Source: Membranipora membranacea (lineage: Eukaryota > Bryozoa > Gymnolaemata > Cheilostomatida > Membraniporidae). From it: a stretch of 64,000 nucleotides of DNA. Each line of letters starts with the position of its first letter. Position 1 is the stretch's first letter. A model generated the notes under the pieces. That model was given only the letters and a program-made list of their open reading frames with translations, was not told the DNA's origin and did no database searches. The position numbers and the translations under genes are program-made. The stretch spans positions 16,242,001-16,306,000 of the forward strand of contig OU612072.1 in the NCBI GenBank assembly GCA_914767715.1, in the 5' to 3' direction. Of the stretch, positions 12,123 to 24,900 are shown in pieces.

Positions 12123-12634
12123 TAGACAGTTTTCTGAGCTCTTATTTATGCCTCGATTCGGAGTTGTCCTCTCTCCAGTTTGGAATTTTTAACCCACGCC
12201 GCATAGGAAAAACCTGCTGAAAGAGGGTTATCTTGAAAACCGCTTATGTTAGGATAAAAATGATTTTTGATTCAGAGTCTGCACTATTGAAAACCCTGTG
12301 AGAGAGGGTTTCCAAATCATTTGAGGCTTGAATGTTGATAAATTTTAATTTTAGTGACGAAACTTGTGAAAAATTCTGTCAAATTGTCCGCAATACAGGC
12401 AGAAAGTGCTATAATTGACTATCCAAATACTTAAATGATTTTCCAAACTATGTCCATATGAGTTTTCAATGTTGCAGATTCTGAATCAAAAATAATATTT
12501 TTATCCTATTATAAGCGGTTTTCAAGATAGCCCTCTTTTCAGCACGTTTTTCCTATGCGGCGTGGGTTAAAAGTACCAAACTGGAGAGGGACAACTCCGA
12601 ATTTAGGCCTAAATCAGAGCTCAGAAAACTGTCC
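12123..12634. mobile_element. MITE family A, full-length copy 1
   Basis: Ends TAGACAGTTTTCTGAGCTC and GAGCTCAGAAAACTGTC are inverted. The arms continue inward for over 100 bases (GGAGTTGTCCTCTCTCCAG against CTGGAGAGGGACAACTCC, then ACCCACGCCGCATAGG against CCTATGCGGCGTGGGT), so the whole element can fold into one long hairpin. No ORF of note. A second copy lies at 26995-27507 and a solo end at 5633. Confidence 0.9.
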
Positions 12635-12771
12635 ATTGTACAATACAAATAAATCCACATTAGAACCACACAAAACTTGATCATTAATCATAAAACATGT
12701 ACCTGCTAGAAAAAAGCCTCATGAGATCTGCTGTAAAAATCCTGTGTAACATTAGTTTAAGCACTGAAACT

Positions 12772-12862
12772 GTGTCAGGATAGCTGGTAGAAGCATTTCA
12801 TTTCCAAACATTTTCTTGACAAAGTGGTTGATATTGAAATGCCACTATATACCAGCTATCCC
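12772..12862. mobile_element. Short foldback MITE, family F, copy 1
   Basis: GTGTCAGGATAGCTGGTAG and ACCAGCTATCCCGACAC bracket about 91 bases, with inner arms GCATTTCA and TGAAATGC. Two more copies lie at 28143 and 60011. Confidence 0.85.
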
Positions 12863-13091
12863 GACACTTAAACTAGCGCTAGAACTAGCGCTAGAACTAG
12901 TGTAGCATGAGCGTAAATTCAAAACTATTCGTTAAGCAGATAGGCAAAAGATTAAAGCTGAACAACCTTCAACTGTCCTATCTGACACCAAAAGACTTAG
13001 CAACAACGGCAAATGAGAGTAATTAAAAAGACTATTATTGAAGTTTTTAATTACTCTTTGAGCATGGTTGGATTTACTATCCTACCTATCC

Positions 13092-13155
13092 AACCTAACC
13101 TGTCATGACAAGTTTTGTTCAGTGGGGGGGGGGGGCAAATCTTGTCATGCCAGGC
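13092..13155. repeat. Foldback with G-run loop, family G
   Basis: CTAACCTGTCATGACAAG and CTTGTCATGCCAGG form the arms around a loop holding twelve consecutive G. The layout matches the C-rich loop foldback at 1867-1948. Confidence 0.6.
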
Positions 13156-14410
13156 AGTTGGATTATATGCAGTAGAAAGATGGTGTGGTTATTTTACAAT
13201 TCTTTGGGTACATATGATGCCGCTATGTGAGTTATACGCATCCTGAGAAATATTGCAAGGGTAATAAATACCGGCGTGTACACACAAAAACACAAGCAAC
13301 TTAATTTTAGGCCGTTAACAACAAAGGTGTATATAAGATCATCGGTCTGAAAAGAGGACACTTTAAATAAAACCAATCAACTTAGATATCGGCAGGAGGC
13401 AAAACTGAGGTGAAGTCAAGGTTTTTCATCAGCATAGTAGAAAACCCCCCGGCCCACTTTCCGTGAAGGGGGTGGGACACGCATGCTTACAACTTAAAGT
13501 ACAGTCTAGGCTAGGGTTTGAGATCTACCTGTTCCAGTTAACGACTACAATTAATCAAATATGTGATCAACAAAACAGTATATTGAGCGAGTTGTGGTAA
13601 GTAAAAATATGGTTTTATTTTTTTATAAGAAATACTTCATTGCCCCTAAATACATTTCCCAAAAAAAATCTGGTACCTAGTGATGTAGGTCATCAGCCAC
13701 AAACTGAGCTGGTCAATGCAGAATGCAAAGCCTCAGGTTCATGTTTACACGATATTTTTTACCCATAAAAAGAATAGCTCTCAATCGCTCTCATAGTATC
13801 ATATTACGGTTATTACCAAGAACGAACATGAAAGTAATATTACTGTTCAATTCTTCATAATTTGCATCTGAAAGTCACATGGGCTTCATTGTTGTAGCAT
13901 ATTTTCCTCTGTGTCGCATGCCAATTGGTTAGAATTAGATGATACTCACTCAGATGATTAGCTTTGAAGTCTTGGACAATTAGGATCTCAGCCAATTCAT
14001 ACAGAAGTTGTTTCCCCTTTTTCTGATGGCACATAAACCTGCATAAACCATAACAAATTGCATGTATTGCCTTTTTGGGATTAGCGTCCTCTTGTTTCAC
14101 AGACATCGGCTTTGATTATGTTATGAAAGACTGTTTGGGATATAATCGTGTGTCAGTTACAATGTGTCCCAGGTGTTATATACAGCAATAGATAACTGCA
14201 GAACAGCACTTGGAAATGGCCTCCATTACCAACTGATGGTGTAAGACCCAAAATGAACCAATTACTCTGCATGAATGTGACCAGTTAGGTTGTATAATAT
14301 ATCTTATTACATAGAGTGCACACAATAGTAAACCAACTAGAACCCTTCATTACAAGGGTACTTAACCAAGTGAGGTAAGAAGTTGTTGGCTAACCTACCT
14401 ACCAGTACCT

Positions 14411-14517
14411 ACATGGGCCCCTGGGACTTTCATGTCTTTAATTTGCCAAGGCCCAATGTCCACTATCAATAGTGGACATTGGCAAAGTAAAGACATGTAA
14501 GTCCCAGGGGCCCATGC
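14411..14517. repeat. Near-perfect 107-base palindrome
   Basis: CATGGGCCCCTGGGACTT at the left is matched by AAGTCCCAGGGGCCCATG at the right. The inner arms also match (GACATGTCTTTA-like, and CCAATGTCCACTAT against ATAGTGGACATTGG), meeting at a CA centre. This fits a foldback element or a potential long hairpin RNA. Confidence 0.85.
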
Positions 14518-15950
14518 CTACCTACTACTACTAGTTAAGTACAACTACATACAAATAACAACTAGATCATTTATTTATTAATCATTAATGAATAGTAACT
14601 AGTTAGGTTAGGACACAACTGCTATATATACTAGTTTAGTAGTAGACTAGTAGGAGGGCTTAATAATTTTATTGGTGGTAGCAGGCCATCCTAAAAGAAG
14701 TACATACACGCACTAAAGTCACTAGTAGTGACTATACCTACACAAGTAGGTTAATTAATTACATTACAACAACACATTGATGATTGATTGAACCTTGATT
14801 GAACACTCTAAGTCTAATCTAAGTGTAGGCTGCATAGGTTTACAAATTCTTGTCATGCTTGTGTATTTTGCTTTCCATTTGTGTTTTCATTTCTATGTAA
14901 GAATATCATGTATATGTTGTTGTGATTACTGTAGTCAAAGGACTGCTATCAGCTATGCTACAGGTATTGCACTTTCAAGGAGCCAGCCGTTAATATTAGA
15001 AGGGGGGAGGGATGAGGTGGCCAATCTACTATCATAAAATCAATGCCTATCTAGTCAAAACATCTGCAAACACTGGGGATTGACTAAAGTGTTCTGCAGG
15101 AAAGAGAGATATACAAATTCCATTTCCACGATATCAAGATAACAAAATTTATGCTGTTTTGCAAAGGCACCAAAACCACTGTTGACTGTTGTATGGCAGT
15201 CTTAGGTGTTGTAGGTAGTTTAATGATGTCACTATAGTCCATCCAACACAACACCTTACACCAAAGAAGTGTTGCAGGTGCGGTATTTGACATGTATTAC
15301 AGCTGTGTTGTTGATGCTGTAGGACCCTCATGAGTGTACCCTACCATTACTATGCAACAGTTCTGTAGGTGTTGTAGGGGAACCGCGGGAATTGTATTAG
15401 CATTGAATTGGTCTGAGTAGTAGGTATGTCTTAGGACGTAGCATGGGCTGCACAAAAAGGTCTTCTACTTAGAATTTGTAGTTTTTTTGTATTACCTCAT
15501 GTTAATTACCCGCTCCATGTAGTTAAACAATCTGGACATGGGGTGGTCATGTCAAAACAGACACTTTCAGGTCACACATCATGCTATTAAACTCCAGCTC
15601 CACTTATTTGTCATGCATCGTGATGAGGTTATGATCTAGTGTTAGGGGACTGGCCTATTTCCCACTGTGCTTTTTGGCAATGCTGTTACACTGTGACAAA
15701 ATGATTGCCATTTCTGATTTTTCAAATCAATAACATGTCACAATATTTCAGGTAGTGATTCTTTTTGCCTTGAAAAGTCACAGGCGTTTTAGTTCTATAT
15801 CGGGATTAGAGCTGTTAGGGGCAAATATGATATTCTTCAAAAATGGGCATGCTGTGTGTACAAGTTTGGCAAGGAACTGCGTTTATTGCTGGCCTGATGG
15901 TTTTATTCCTATATTCACTTTATTTTCTACTTTCCAGTCTAGATCTGTAA

Positions 15951-15955
15951 CCAAT
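15951..15955 (+). promoter_or_regulatory. CCAAT box just upstream of NEMF
   Basis: AACCAATCAC lies 32 bases before the NEMF ATG. It is the only promoter-like motif I can point to there. An intron ending in TTTCCAG at about 15937 is an alternative reading, which would place the true promoter farther upstream. Confidence 0.35.
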
Positions 15956-15986
15956 CACAGGGTGGTCCGACTGACAGATATAAAAG

Positions 15987-18900
15987 ATGAAGTCTAGATT
16001 CAGTACTGTCGATATCAAGGCGGTGTTACTGGACATAAAAGAACAGTAAGTTTGGATCCATGGCTTCTAATATCTCAGCCTATCAAAACACATCGAACTG
16101 TGTCTCTACTGTTTATACCAATTATTAAATCTTTTAAAAAGATGTTTCAATATTTGGCATATTTATCTCAGTTGCTTTGTCTTTAGAATTATTATCAACT
16201 TCGCCATAGCGTAACAATTATTGTATGTATGTATTGTACATATCCTACAGCTGGGTAAGTAGTCTTACCTGTTTAATGCATGAAGCCTACTGAACTAAAC
16301 AAACGCAGTATAATTCAGCAAACTTGTCAATGACTGTTTTCTATCAAATAGAAAATACACCGATTCCAGGCAGTGTACTTAATGCATTCTTGACTTGAGA
16401 CTATCTTAGTTTTCTTTATGTCCAGGTTCTCCGGTTTGAGAGTGGCTAATATATATGACATTGACAGCAAAACATACCTCATAAAATTCACAAAGTAAGT
16501 ATCATCATATTGTATAGTATATTATGTATATCCTATGCCCTATATCCTATGCTCTATAATGCTTACACTGATCAACTATAACACAGTACACTTATTGCAG
16601 ATCTCAAAAGTTCATAGCGGTGTGTTTAAGCAGCAGAAACAAGCCACTTTATGTTTTACAACAATCTATCGAATACAATACTGCGCGTGATAAGCAAACC
16701 AAAACAGTTTATCAATGATGCATCCTATTTTTCCAGACCAGATTCAAAGAAGGTTTTACTTATCGAGTCAGGAATCCGGATACACATCACTGAGTATGAC
16801 TGGCCCAAAAGTAACTTCCCATCTGGCTTCAGTATGAAGGTATGTCAAACAGATTCATAGGAATTTCTAAATTGATAGGTATGTTTAGTGCGTGGTGATG
16901 AGTTATATATTTTTAGTCATTTTATGTTGCTGCTCACAGACAGGAAGCAAAAGGGTGGAGGTTGACCTCAAGCAACAAAAATATTGCAGTTGTCTGTTGC
17001 CGTTCCATCTCTAAGAGAATTTGAGCATTAGACATATTTATGAGTGAGAAACCTACAATACAATTTTTAGGTTTTCCCGGTGAAATAAAGTCAGTAGGTA
17101 AATTCGCGCCCTTGGTATCTATATTAAATAATCATTAATCATAATCATTTTCATGGGGAAATCCAACTGAATCCAACTTGAATTCAAGTTGTCTCCCTAT
17201 TACCAATGAGGAGATAATTCTAAGTTTCATGTCAATATCATTGAAAAACCGTATACCTAATCATAAAATCTATTCAGTTGGGTTTCCCCATGAAAATGAT
17301 TATAATTAATGATTATTTAATATAGATACCAAGGGCGCGAAGTTACCTAGTAATACGCTTAAGTCTTGATCCTCCTGGGAATTCCAGTGAAGCGTTGCAT
17401 TGTGGGAATGATATCAAAATGCCCTTTTTCACTATACAGATGAGGAAGCACTTAAAGTCTCGACGATTAGAAGTAGTCAGACAGCTCGGTAATGATAGGA
17501 TCGTACAGCTACAGTTTGGTTCTGGTGATGCTGCTTATCATATTATACTAGAGCTGTATGATAGGGTAAGGAACCACATAGCCCGAGTTCCAAAAGCTGC
17601 TGCTCTGTTTAGTCTGGAAGTTTGGTAGTGCTCCCTCCCGAACTTCATGGCTCAATTAACGGAGTAGTATTTCTTTCATTTCAGTTACCTTTTTCTTATG
17701 AGCAAAAGGTATGCGATAGAAATCTTGTAGCCTGAGTTTCTGTAATATGAATTTGATGTGACCATCCAAGGTCGAATTGTATGATTAAATGGTAGGCAGA
17801 CTTGGGGAAATCTGGCTAAATTAGGGATTAAAAGCACACATACTCAAAGTGAAACATCCTAGCTCAACTTTTATCAGATATATGAGCTGTTTGAGTCGTT
17901 CCCCCTCTACCATTCCTACTCTTTTATTCACAGGGTAATATCATACTGACAGATCATGAGTTTATGATACTGAATATTCTGAGACAGCGTGCGGATAACT
18001 CACAGGATGTAAAATTCGCTGTAAGAGAGAAATATCCTCTAGATCTGGCTCAGCCTCGACAACCTCTTCCCACACTTGAGAGGTAATGCTGCCGGACAAA
18101 AATGTAGTGTGTATCAATTTTAATATTTATGCTTTGATATTTTGGCCCGGTACAACCACCCAATGCTAAATTGATAGTTGCTTCTGCTTCTGGGGACCAC
18201 AAGATTTGTCCTAATTAAGCAGAGTCTGAATTAAGTGACATTAGAATGCATTGACATCTGGCTGAAGGGACCAATTTTCCTTGTATGAATTACAAAGTCT
18301 GAACAAACCGGCTTATACTGTATTTCACAGTTTGCATGAGATGATCTTAGCAGCAAAGACTGGGGATAATCTGAGAAGAATACTAAACCCCAAACTTGGT
18401 GAGTCATTTTACTGGACATGTATAACCATTATGATAATATTATTGATAGTCAGACAATGACCTCACCAAGGAGCGTGCTAGAAAGAGTTTGTATAGTTAC
18501 GACTGGGTTACAAAGTCATTAGTGCCACTCTTCAACCGCTACAACGCTCGAGCTGCCGTGGTTGGTGACAGCGTCCTCCTACATAGAGCTTTACCATACA
18601 GGAGGGTTCTTTTACCTGCCATTACTAACACTTAAAAATCATAATCACTTATGAATCTTTTATTACTCTTGGGCACCTCTTGTGCTGGAATACAATACGG
18701 TCACAGTTCTGAATCATCCCAGCAGTTTCTACATGATTATGCGAATGTGCTTGACATACGATTGATAGTTTTTCAGAAAATGATATTATGTATTTTCATA
18801 TATGCAGTGTAATGATATTGTATTGTATATTCTTAGCCTATGGACCTGCAGTAATAGACCATTGTCTGCAGTCTGCTGGATTCCCGCCCGCAGCTGCTGT

Positions 18901-21900
18901 AGGTAGAGGGTTTGATATAACCTGTGATCTCGGTAGAGTTCTGACTGCTTTAGAGACAGCCGAGGAGTTACTTGTGAAGAGTGAAGAGGCCTGTCGAGGA
19001 TACATCATACAAAAGGTCAGTGGGTTTCATAGGTCAAATTAAGTTACGTTGATTGACAGAACTTAGTACGCAGCATATCCTACTGGCTAGCACTCAATAG
19101 TGAAGGTGGACAGGAAGAAAGCTTGGCTAATAGCATACTGACTTTATTATTGGTCACATCATAATTATTTAGAGGTTGCTTATGCTACATGAATTTATCC
19201 ATGTTTCATCTATAACATATGTGCATGCAATGGTCTGTCATGTGATCAATAATTCATGAGCTCCCTAGGTAAAAAAAGGGAATTAAATAACATTGATAGT
19301 CAGTACTGAGGCTATCTTCTAACACAGAAGTCGAAGCACATGAATTAAGGCCAAATTATCATCTTGTCATATAAATTCGGTCTCCCAATTATTTAGGTCA
19401 CCCGCAGCAGGCCTAACAACTTGCTGCTGTCAGTGTTGTGTAGATAAACAACTGAAATGTGGCATGTCATTATGGTATTTTTCCTAATATGATACATTAT
19501 CTGGTGGGAACTCACTTGTCTTGTCTTGTTTTTTTCATGCTGTATCTTGGATCAGATTATTTCGATGACCTATCAATTAGATCAATTAGCCTCTAGAGAC
19601 AGTAGGAGCGACTACTTCCCACAAATGAAAATTTCCCAAACCACCAAGGCTTTTCACTGTTAATGAGTGGGCGAAAGAATTATTCTTCTGTTGAGCTTCT
19701 CATGAAAATGTTGATTGGTGCTATAAGTTGCTTTGTTCTGTAGGCTGAGAAGAAAGCCGCACCCAGCTCAGCTGATGCCGGGGAGGAGAGCTCAGAATTA
19801 CTGGTATATGACGAGTTCCATCCATTCTTGTATAAACAGCATGAGGAGAAGAAATACTTAGAGTTTGATTCCTTTAACCAGGTACAGTGATTTAGATACA
19901 GTAATGGTATTCTAGCACCCACAATATATTGCGTTGGATGATCCAGACCTTGGCACGCCCAGCTGTTTGAAATTTGAGATTTATATTACGTAGAGCTTTG
20001 CTTTGGGGTATCTTTTAATATAAAGCTCTGAATATCCAGAACACAAAACACATTGCAGAGCTCATTGTAAGCTTGTGACGTCGCGTTGTATGTGAAAATA
20101 ATTAATTTGCAAAGTTTGACTTTAGTGAGATCCAGTTATGTCTGAATAGATTGTTCATAGTCAATTTGGAAGCACATTTTTTAGCCGTTGAAACACAGCT
20201 CACTCATATATTTTGTTCCAACTTGTTAGCTGTGGGAAAGATGACAATTCATCACAAGGCTTAACTACCCGCATGTAATATGCGCACTCCTTTGCAACAG
20301 GTGTTGCTGCCCAACAGTCGAAATGTTCATTCAGTTGCATTGTTGTCTGCTCTTGTAATGTGTGAAGATAATTCCTAAATAAAACTTACCAGTCCTTACA
20401 TAAATGGTGTTTAGCTTTATACTCTCTATTTATAGGCAGTCGATCAGTTTTTCTCTCAGATTGAAGCTCAGAAGATTGAGATGAAAACCATTCAAGCAGT
20501 AAGTGCTGAACGCCAATGCATGACTTATTTATACACAGAAACAAGACTGTAGATAACCATCAATAATGCGACATGTTGTCTTTTACGGCAAACAAGATCT
20601 TTGACCGACATCATTGATTTTCTGATCTTGGTTATTTTGAGTCCTACCAATTACACTGCCAATGATTGATTGAGACTCCGGTAGTTGTGCTTGACGTTTC
20701 TAGTCAATGCTTTGGCCTTCATAATAATGGATCTTGAGTACAAATGCTATTTCAACTGGAGTGGTCTTTTCTGTCTCACCGTCATTGCATCCTTTTAAAC
20801 AACTTGTGAACATAAGCAAGTTGTTAAGAGAATGGGATAACCAATCTCTTTGACTACAAATTCAAATCTATGAATTATGCATTCTTTTAGAACTATAAAT
20901 AGTTGTATTCGTTGCCCCTCAGTAAAAAACCATCTGGTCAATCACAATTATTTTTGATATCACTGATTGCAGGAGAGATCGGCGCTGAAGAAGTTGGACA
21001 ATGTAAAGAGAGATCATGAGAAGAGGTTGAATGTATTACAGTCAGAACAGGAATTGGATGAGAATAAGGCTAACATAATACAGAGTAACCTTCACATAGT
21101 GAGTATAATACTGAGTAATCTTCATATAGTAAGTGTCATACAAAGTAACCTACCTAATAGAGATTAAATCAAATTACATATAGAGAGCTAAAATCTCTGA
21201 AAAAATGAGTAAAATCATTTGGGAGGGAAGAAAAAAATGCCGTAACATAGCGGGTAGGAAAAAAGCTCGTTAGTAAGTAATATCAACATATATAATTAAT
21301 CTAATCAAACTGGATATAGTCGGTCGAATACTGCACACATATGAGTGTATGTTTAAGTAAGCAGTAACTTATGATAAAGCTATGTGAGATTCGCATAGGG
21401 AAAACTCAGGGCACAACATTTTCATCCATTTAATGTAAAACAACCCAATTGTACCGTAACATAGCAGAGCACATTGTTACTCTGAAATCAAATTGTAGAT
21501 GAAGAGGATAACCAGATATGAGCGTCCAAAGAAAGTTAGAAACAATATTATACTAGTGAAATTGTAAAATTTATAATCCAATGATTGTAATCCTAATGTT
21601 GGGTGCCACTCAGGCCGGCTCGGACGCCCTAAATACCGTACTTTCTGGGGAAAAGAATGTTTGTTAAGACACATGTGCATCTATATTAATAATATTATTT
21701 TCTAACCCTATTTTTGCATGCAAGGCACCTTCAGTATTTTTTACAAGCAGAGTGTACCAGCAAAATTTTACTCACCATTTTTGTAGTAAGTGATTGTAAC
21801 ACAATCAATCAATCTGGGTGTTTTGATGAACACACATATACATCATCTCATGTTTGTTTCAGGTAGAGAAAGCGTTATCAGTTGTGAGATCAGCTTTAGC

Positions 21901-24900
21901 TAATCAGATAGATTGGAGTGATATAGAGGATATTATAACAGAGGCTCAGTCACATAGAGACCCTGTAGCTCTGGCTATCAAATCACTCAAACTACAGAAA
22001 AGTCAGATGACTCTGTTACTGAAGTAAGTGGAATGAGTGTGGCTTAGGCGGCTACATTTGTTTTGTATTGCTACAGGAGCAAACTGATACTGATTGGTGA
22101 GCTTTGATACTGTTTTCTTTTTTTTTCTGTATTTTGCTATAAAGAAACATTGTAAATTAAGAGAAATAAATGTTCAAAGAAAGTAAATAAAAGCATGGGT
22201 CAGCCAGATAGTCTGTAACTAGAGTGGCGGCCAACCCTCCAACTAATTACAAAAACACCACACGAACATCCTGGTGGGCCCTTCGATTTCAACAAAATAG
22301 TACTGTGGATGTAACTCAGCTGCACCAGGCATGGGGGGGGGGCTGCTCTTTACTGTACAATGTTATGACACCAAAAACCTTTTCTTATCCTTGTCTTAGT
22401 CCTTTTGTTCTTCCCTTAGGATTCATAGTAGGCTAATAGTTTGTAAAACTTCGCTTGTAGATAGTAAGATACGAATCCATTCTTGCATGTAGTTGATCGC
22501 TTGTTTCATACAACAAATATTTGTTGTAGTGATGAAGACTCCTTTAGACCTGTTGCCATAGACATAGATATTGGCCTTTCTGCACACGCTAACGCTAAGA
22601 GATACTTTTCTCAGAAGAAGCACGCCTCTCAGAAAGAGAGGAAAACTGTGGATGCTTCAGCTAAAGCTCTCAAATCAGCCGAGAGGAAAACTAAGCAAGT
22701 CCTCAAAGAGATGAAAGTTACAGCTAACATTGTCAAAGCTAGGAAGGTATGTGATTACAAATGATGCTTGTGAAATTTATATCATATTGGCTTTGGCCGG
22801 CGAGTTAACACTTATATACATGATACATTTATTTTCAGTAGCAATTCGTCATTTTTCATGATGAGACAAGAACATAAATGGCAAAAAATGAAAAATAACA
22901 CTACTAACAAAGATTCAACAAAAAACAATAAACTGACTGAAATAAACAGTTTATTACCGAACTGAGGGTCATAAACTGTTGCTGTCTGCTGCTATACTGC
23001 TGTCATCATCACGCTGTGTATCCTTAATGATAATATAAATTTAGAAGTCACCAAAATACTAAAACTCGTTAACTTTTCTTTTTTTTTGGGAGTTTTAGAG
23101 TCATAAATATGAAGATTATAAACACAATTTATATGGTTATCTTCAGAACCAAACTGCCATATTTAATTGCTCTTACATAATCCCCTAAGAAGGTATTTTC
23201 ACTGCATGTAATCCTTATTTTAATGTTTGTACTTTCTCATTGACAGGTAATGTGGTTTGAGAAGTTTAACTGGTTTATATCATCAGAGAATTACTTAGTG
23301 ATAGCCGGACGTGACGGACAGCAGAATGAGACGTTAGTTAGGAGATATTTGAAGGCTGGTGACGTGTATGTACACGCTGATATACACGGAGCTAGTAGTC
23401 TCATCGTCAAAAACACACAAGGTAATTACTCAATGTCCACATGTTGATGAAAATCTTCTTATGAATGTAATAGTAATACCTAATTTCTCCTTGGGACAAC
23501 TCCCTTGAGTCCCGATTCCCGAACCCCCTGAGCAACCTTGACCAATTTGCTGACATTTGGAGTTGCTCCCCTTATTATTAGAGGGGTAGAAACCCTGAAT
23601 GCAGGCCAATGTTGAACTTGATTTAGTTGTACCCTTGTTTTGGTCATAAAATTGTCAACCTGGGCATTTCGCTTTAAATCCAACGCGATGTGAACATGCC
23701 GGATGCTTCAGCACAAAGGTTTTAATGGCGTGAATAAGAGCAAAGTTTTTGGAATGAGCTTACGGCTGTGTAGTTCCGCCTTTGATTTTAGAACATGAAT
23801 GGAATATGGTGTATATGCATATATACATATAAGTGGTTATTTCCTCGTACCATTATAATGCTCGGTCACATTTTTGATATTTCAAGAACTTCACACACTG
23901 GTGTACTGTATTGTTTTAGGTGGTCCCATACCTCCAAAGACCCTGAACGAGGCTGGAACTATGGCTATATGTCACAGTGCTGCATGGGATGCTAAGGTAG
24001 ATTTTCTAAATTGAACAATTCAAAACACACAATCTCGCTTTATCATTGTTTAATTCTTAAAAGACAAGACCATTGGTTTATTGTTGATCCATCCCTCCTC
24101 AGGAGATGCAGTGATTAATTTTACCATATTTATGTATTAGTTTTGATGACTTAATAGATGTGCCAGCATGTAACATAATTATGAGATTTGATTTTTTGAC
24201 AGGTAGTAACAAGTGCTTGGTGGGTACATCATGATCAGGTGTCAAAAACAGCACCTAGTGGAGAATATCTTACTACAGGTAAGAAATAGTATAATGGTTA
24301 TCATCATTGCAACAATAAGTCTTACTGTGTCAAACGCCTATTTTCATGATTCAGATAAATTTTTACCCCGTTCACGCTCTTTTCAATTTTTGATCGAAGA
24401 ACATTGATTTATGAGGACATGCGCATGAATACATTTGTTTACATTTTCTAAGAACATTTTTTGAGAAAATCATGAGTTTTTATTGAGTTTGTAGATGTAG
24501 CATCCCAATTTTGTTGGTCAATGACTTAACTCCTAAATATATTGTGAGAAATATGTTGCAGGTAGCTTCATGATTAGAGGAAAGAAGAACTTTTTACCTC
24601 CTTCGTATCTTGTCTATGGATTCGGGCTACTATTTAAACTTGATGAGGATTCATTAGAGCGGCATAGAGGAGAAAGAAAAGTAGGTGGAAGCTTGGCACT
24701 TTTCTACAAATGTAGAAAAATTCCAAAAAATGTTCACTTGCAGACCTAGAAATTATGAATATAGTGGGACATCAGTTTTGAAAACAGGTAGAGCTCAAAA
24801 TTTTATCCATCATGAAAGAATTGGCTGCGCAAAAAGAAAAGTCAACAATTATTGTAATCATTAATATAACAAAATGATGATCATGAATTCCAATACTTTG

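Larger units (their letters stand above)
8052..15986. other. Gene-poor 7.9-kb spacer before NEMF
   Basis: I see no exon set with conserved coding sequence. AATAAA at 8411-8416 could end the repeat-protein transcript. The spacer holds MITE B (8627-9239), an AT palindrome (about 10185-10232), a SINE (10357-10612), MITE A (12123-12634), a family F foldback (12772-12862), a G-run foldback (13092-13155) and a near-perfect palindrome (14411-14517). An 83-codon minus-strand ORF at 13855-14106 has no recognisable features. Confidence 0.55.

Noticed and set aside
13855-14106. 83-codon minus-strand ORF as a gene
   Set aside because: No recognisable domain, no splice partners with matching phase, in a spacer full of repeats.
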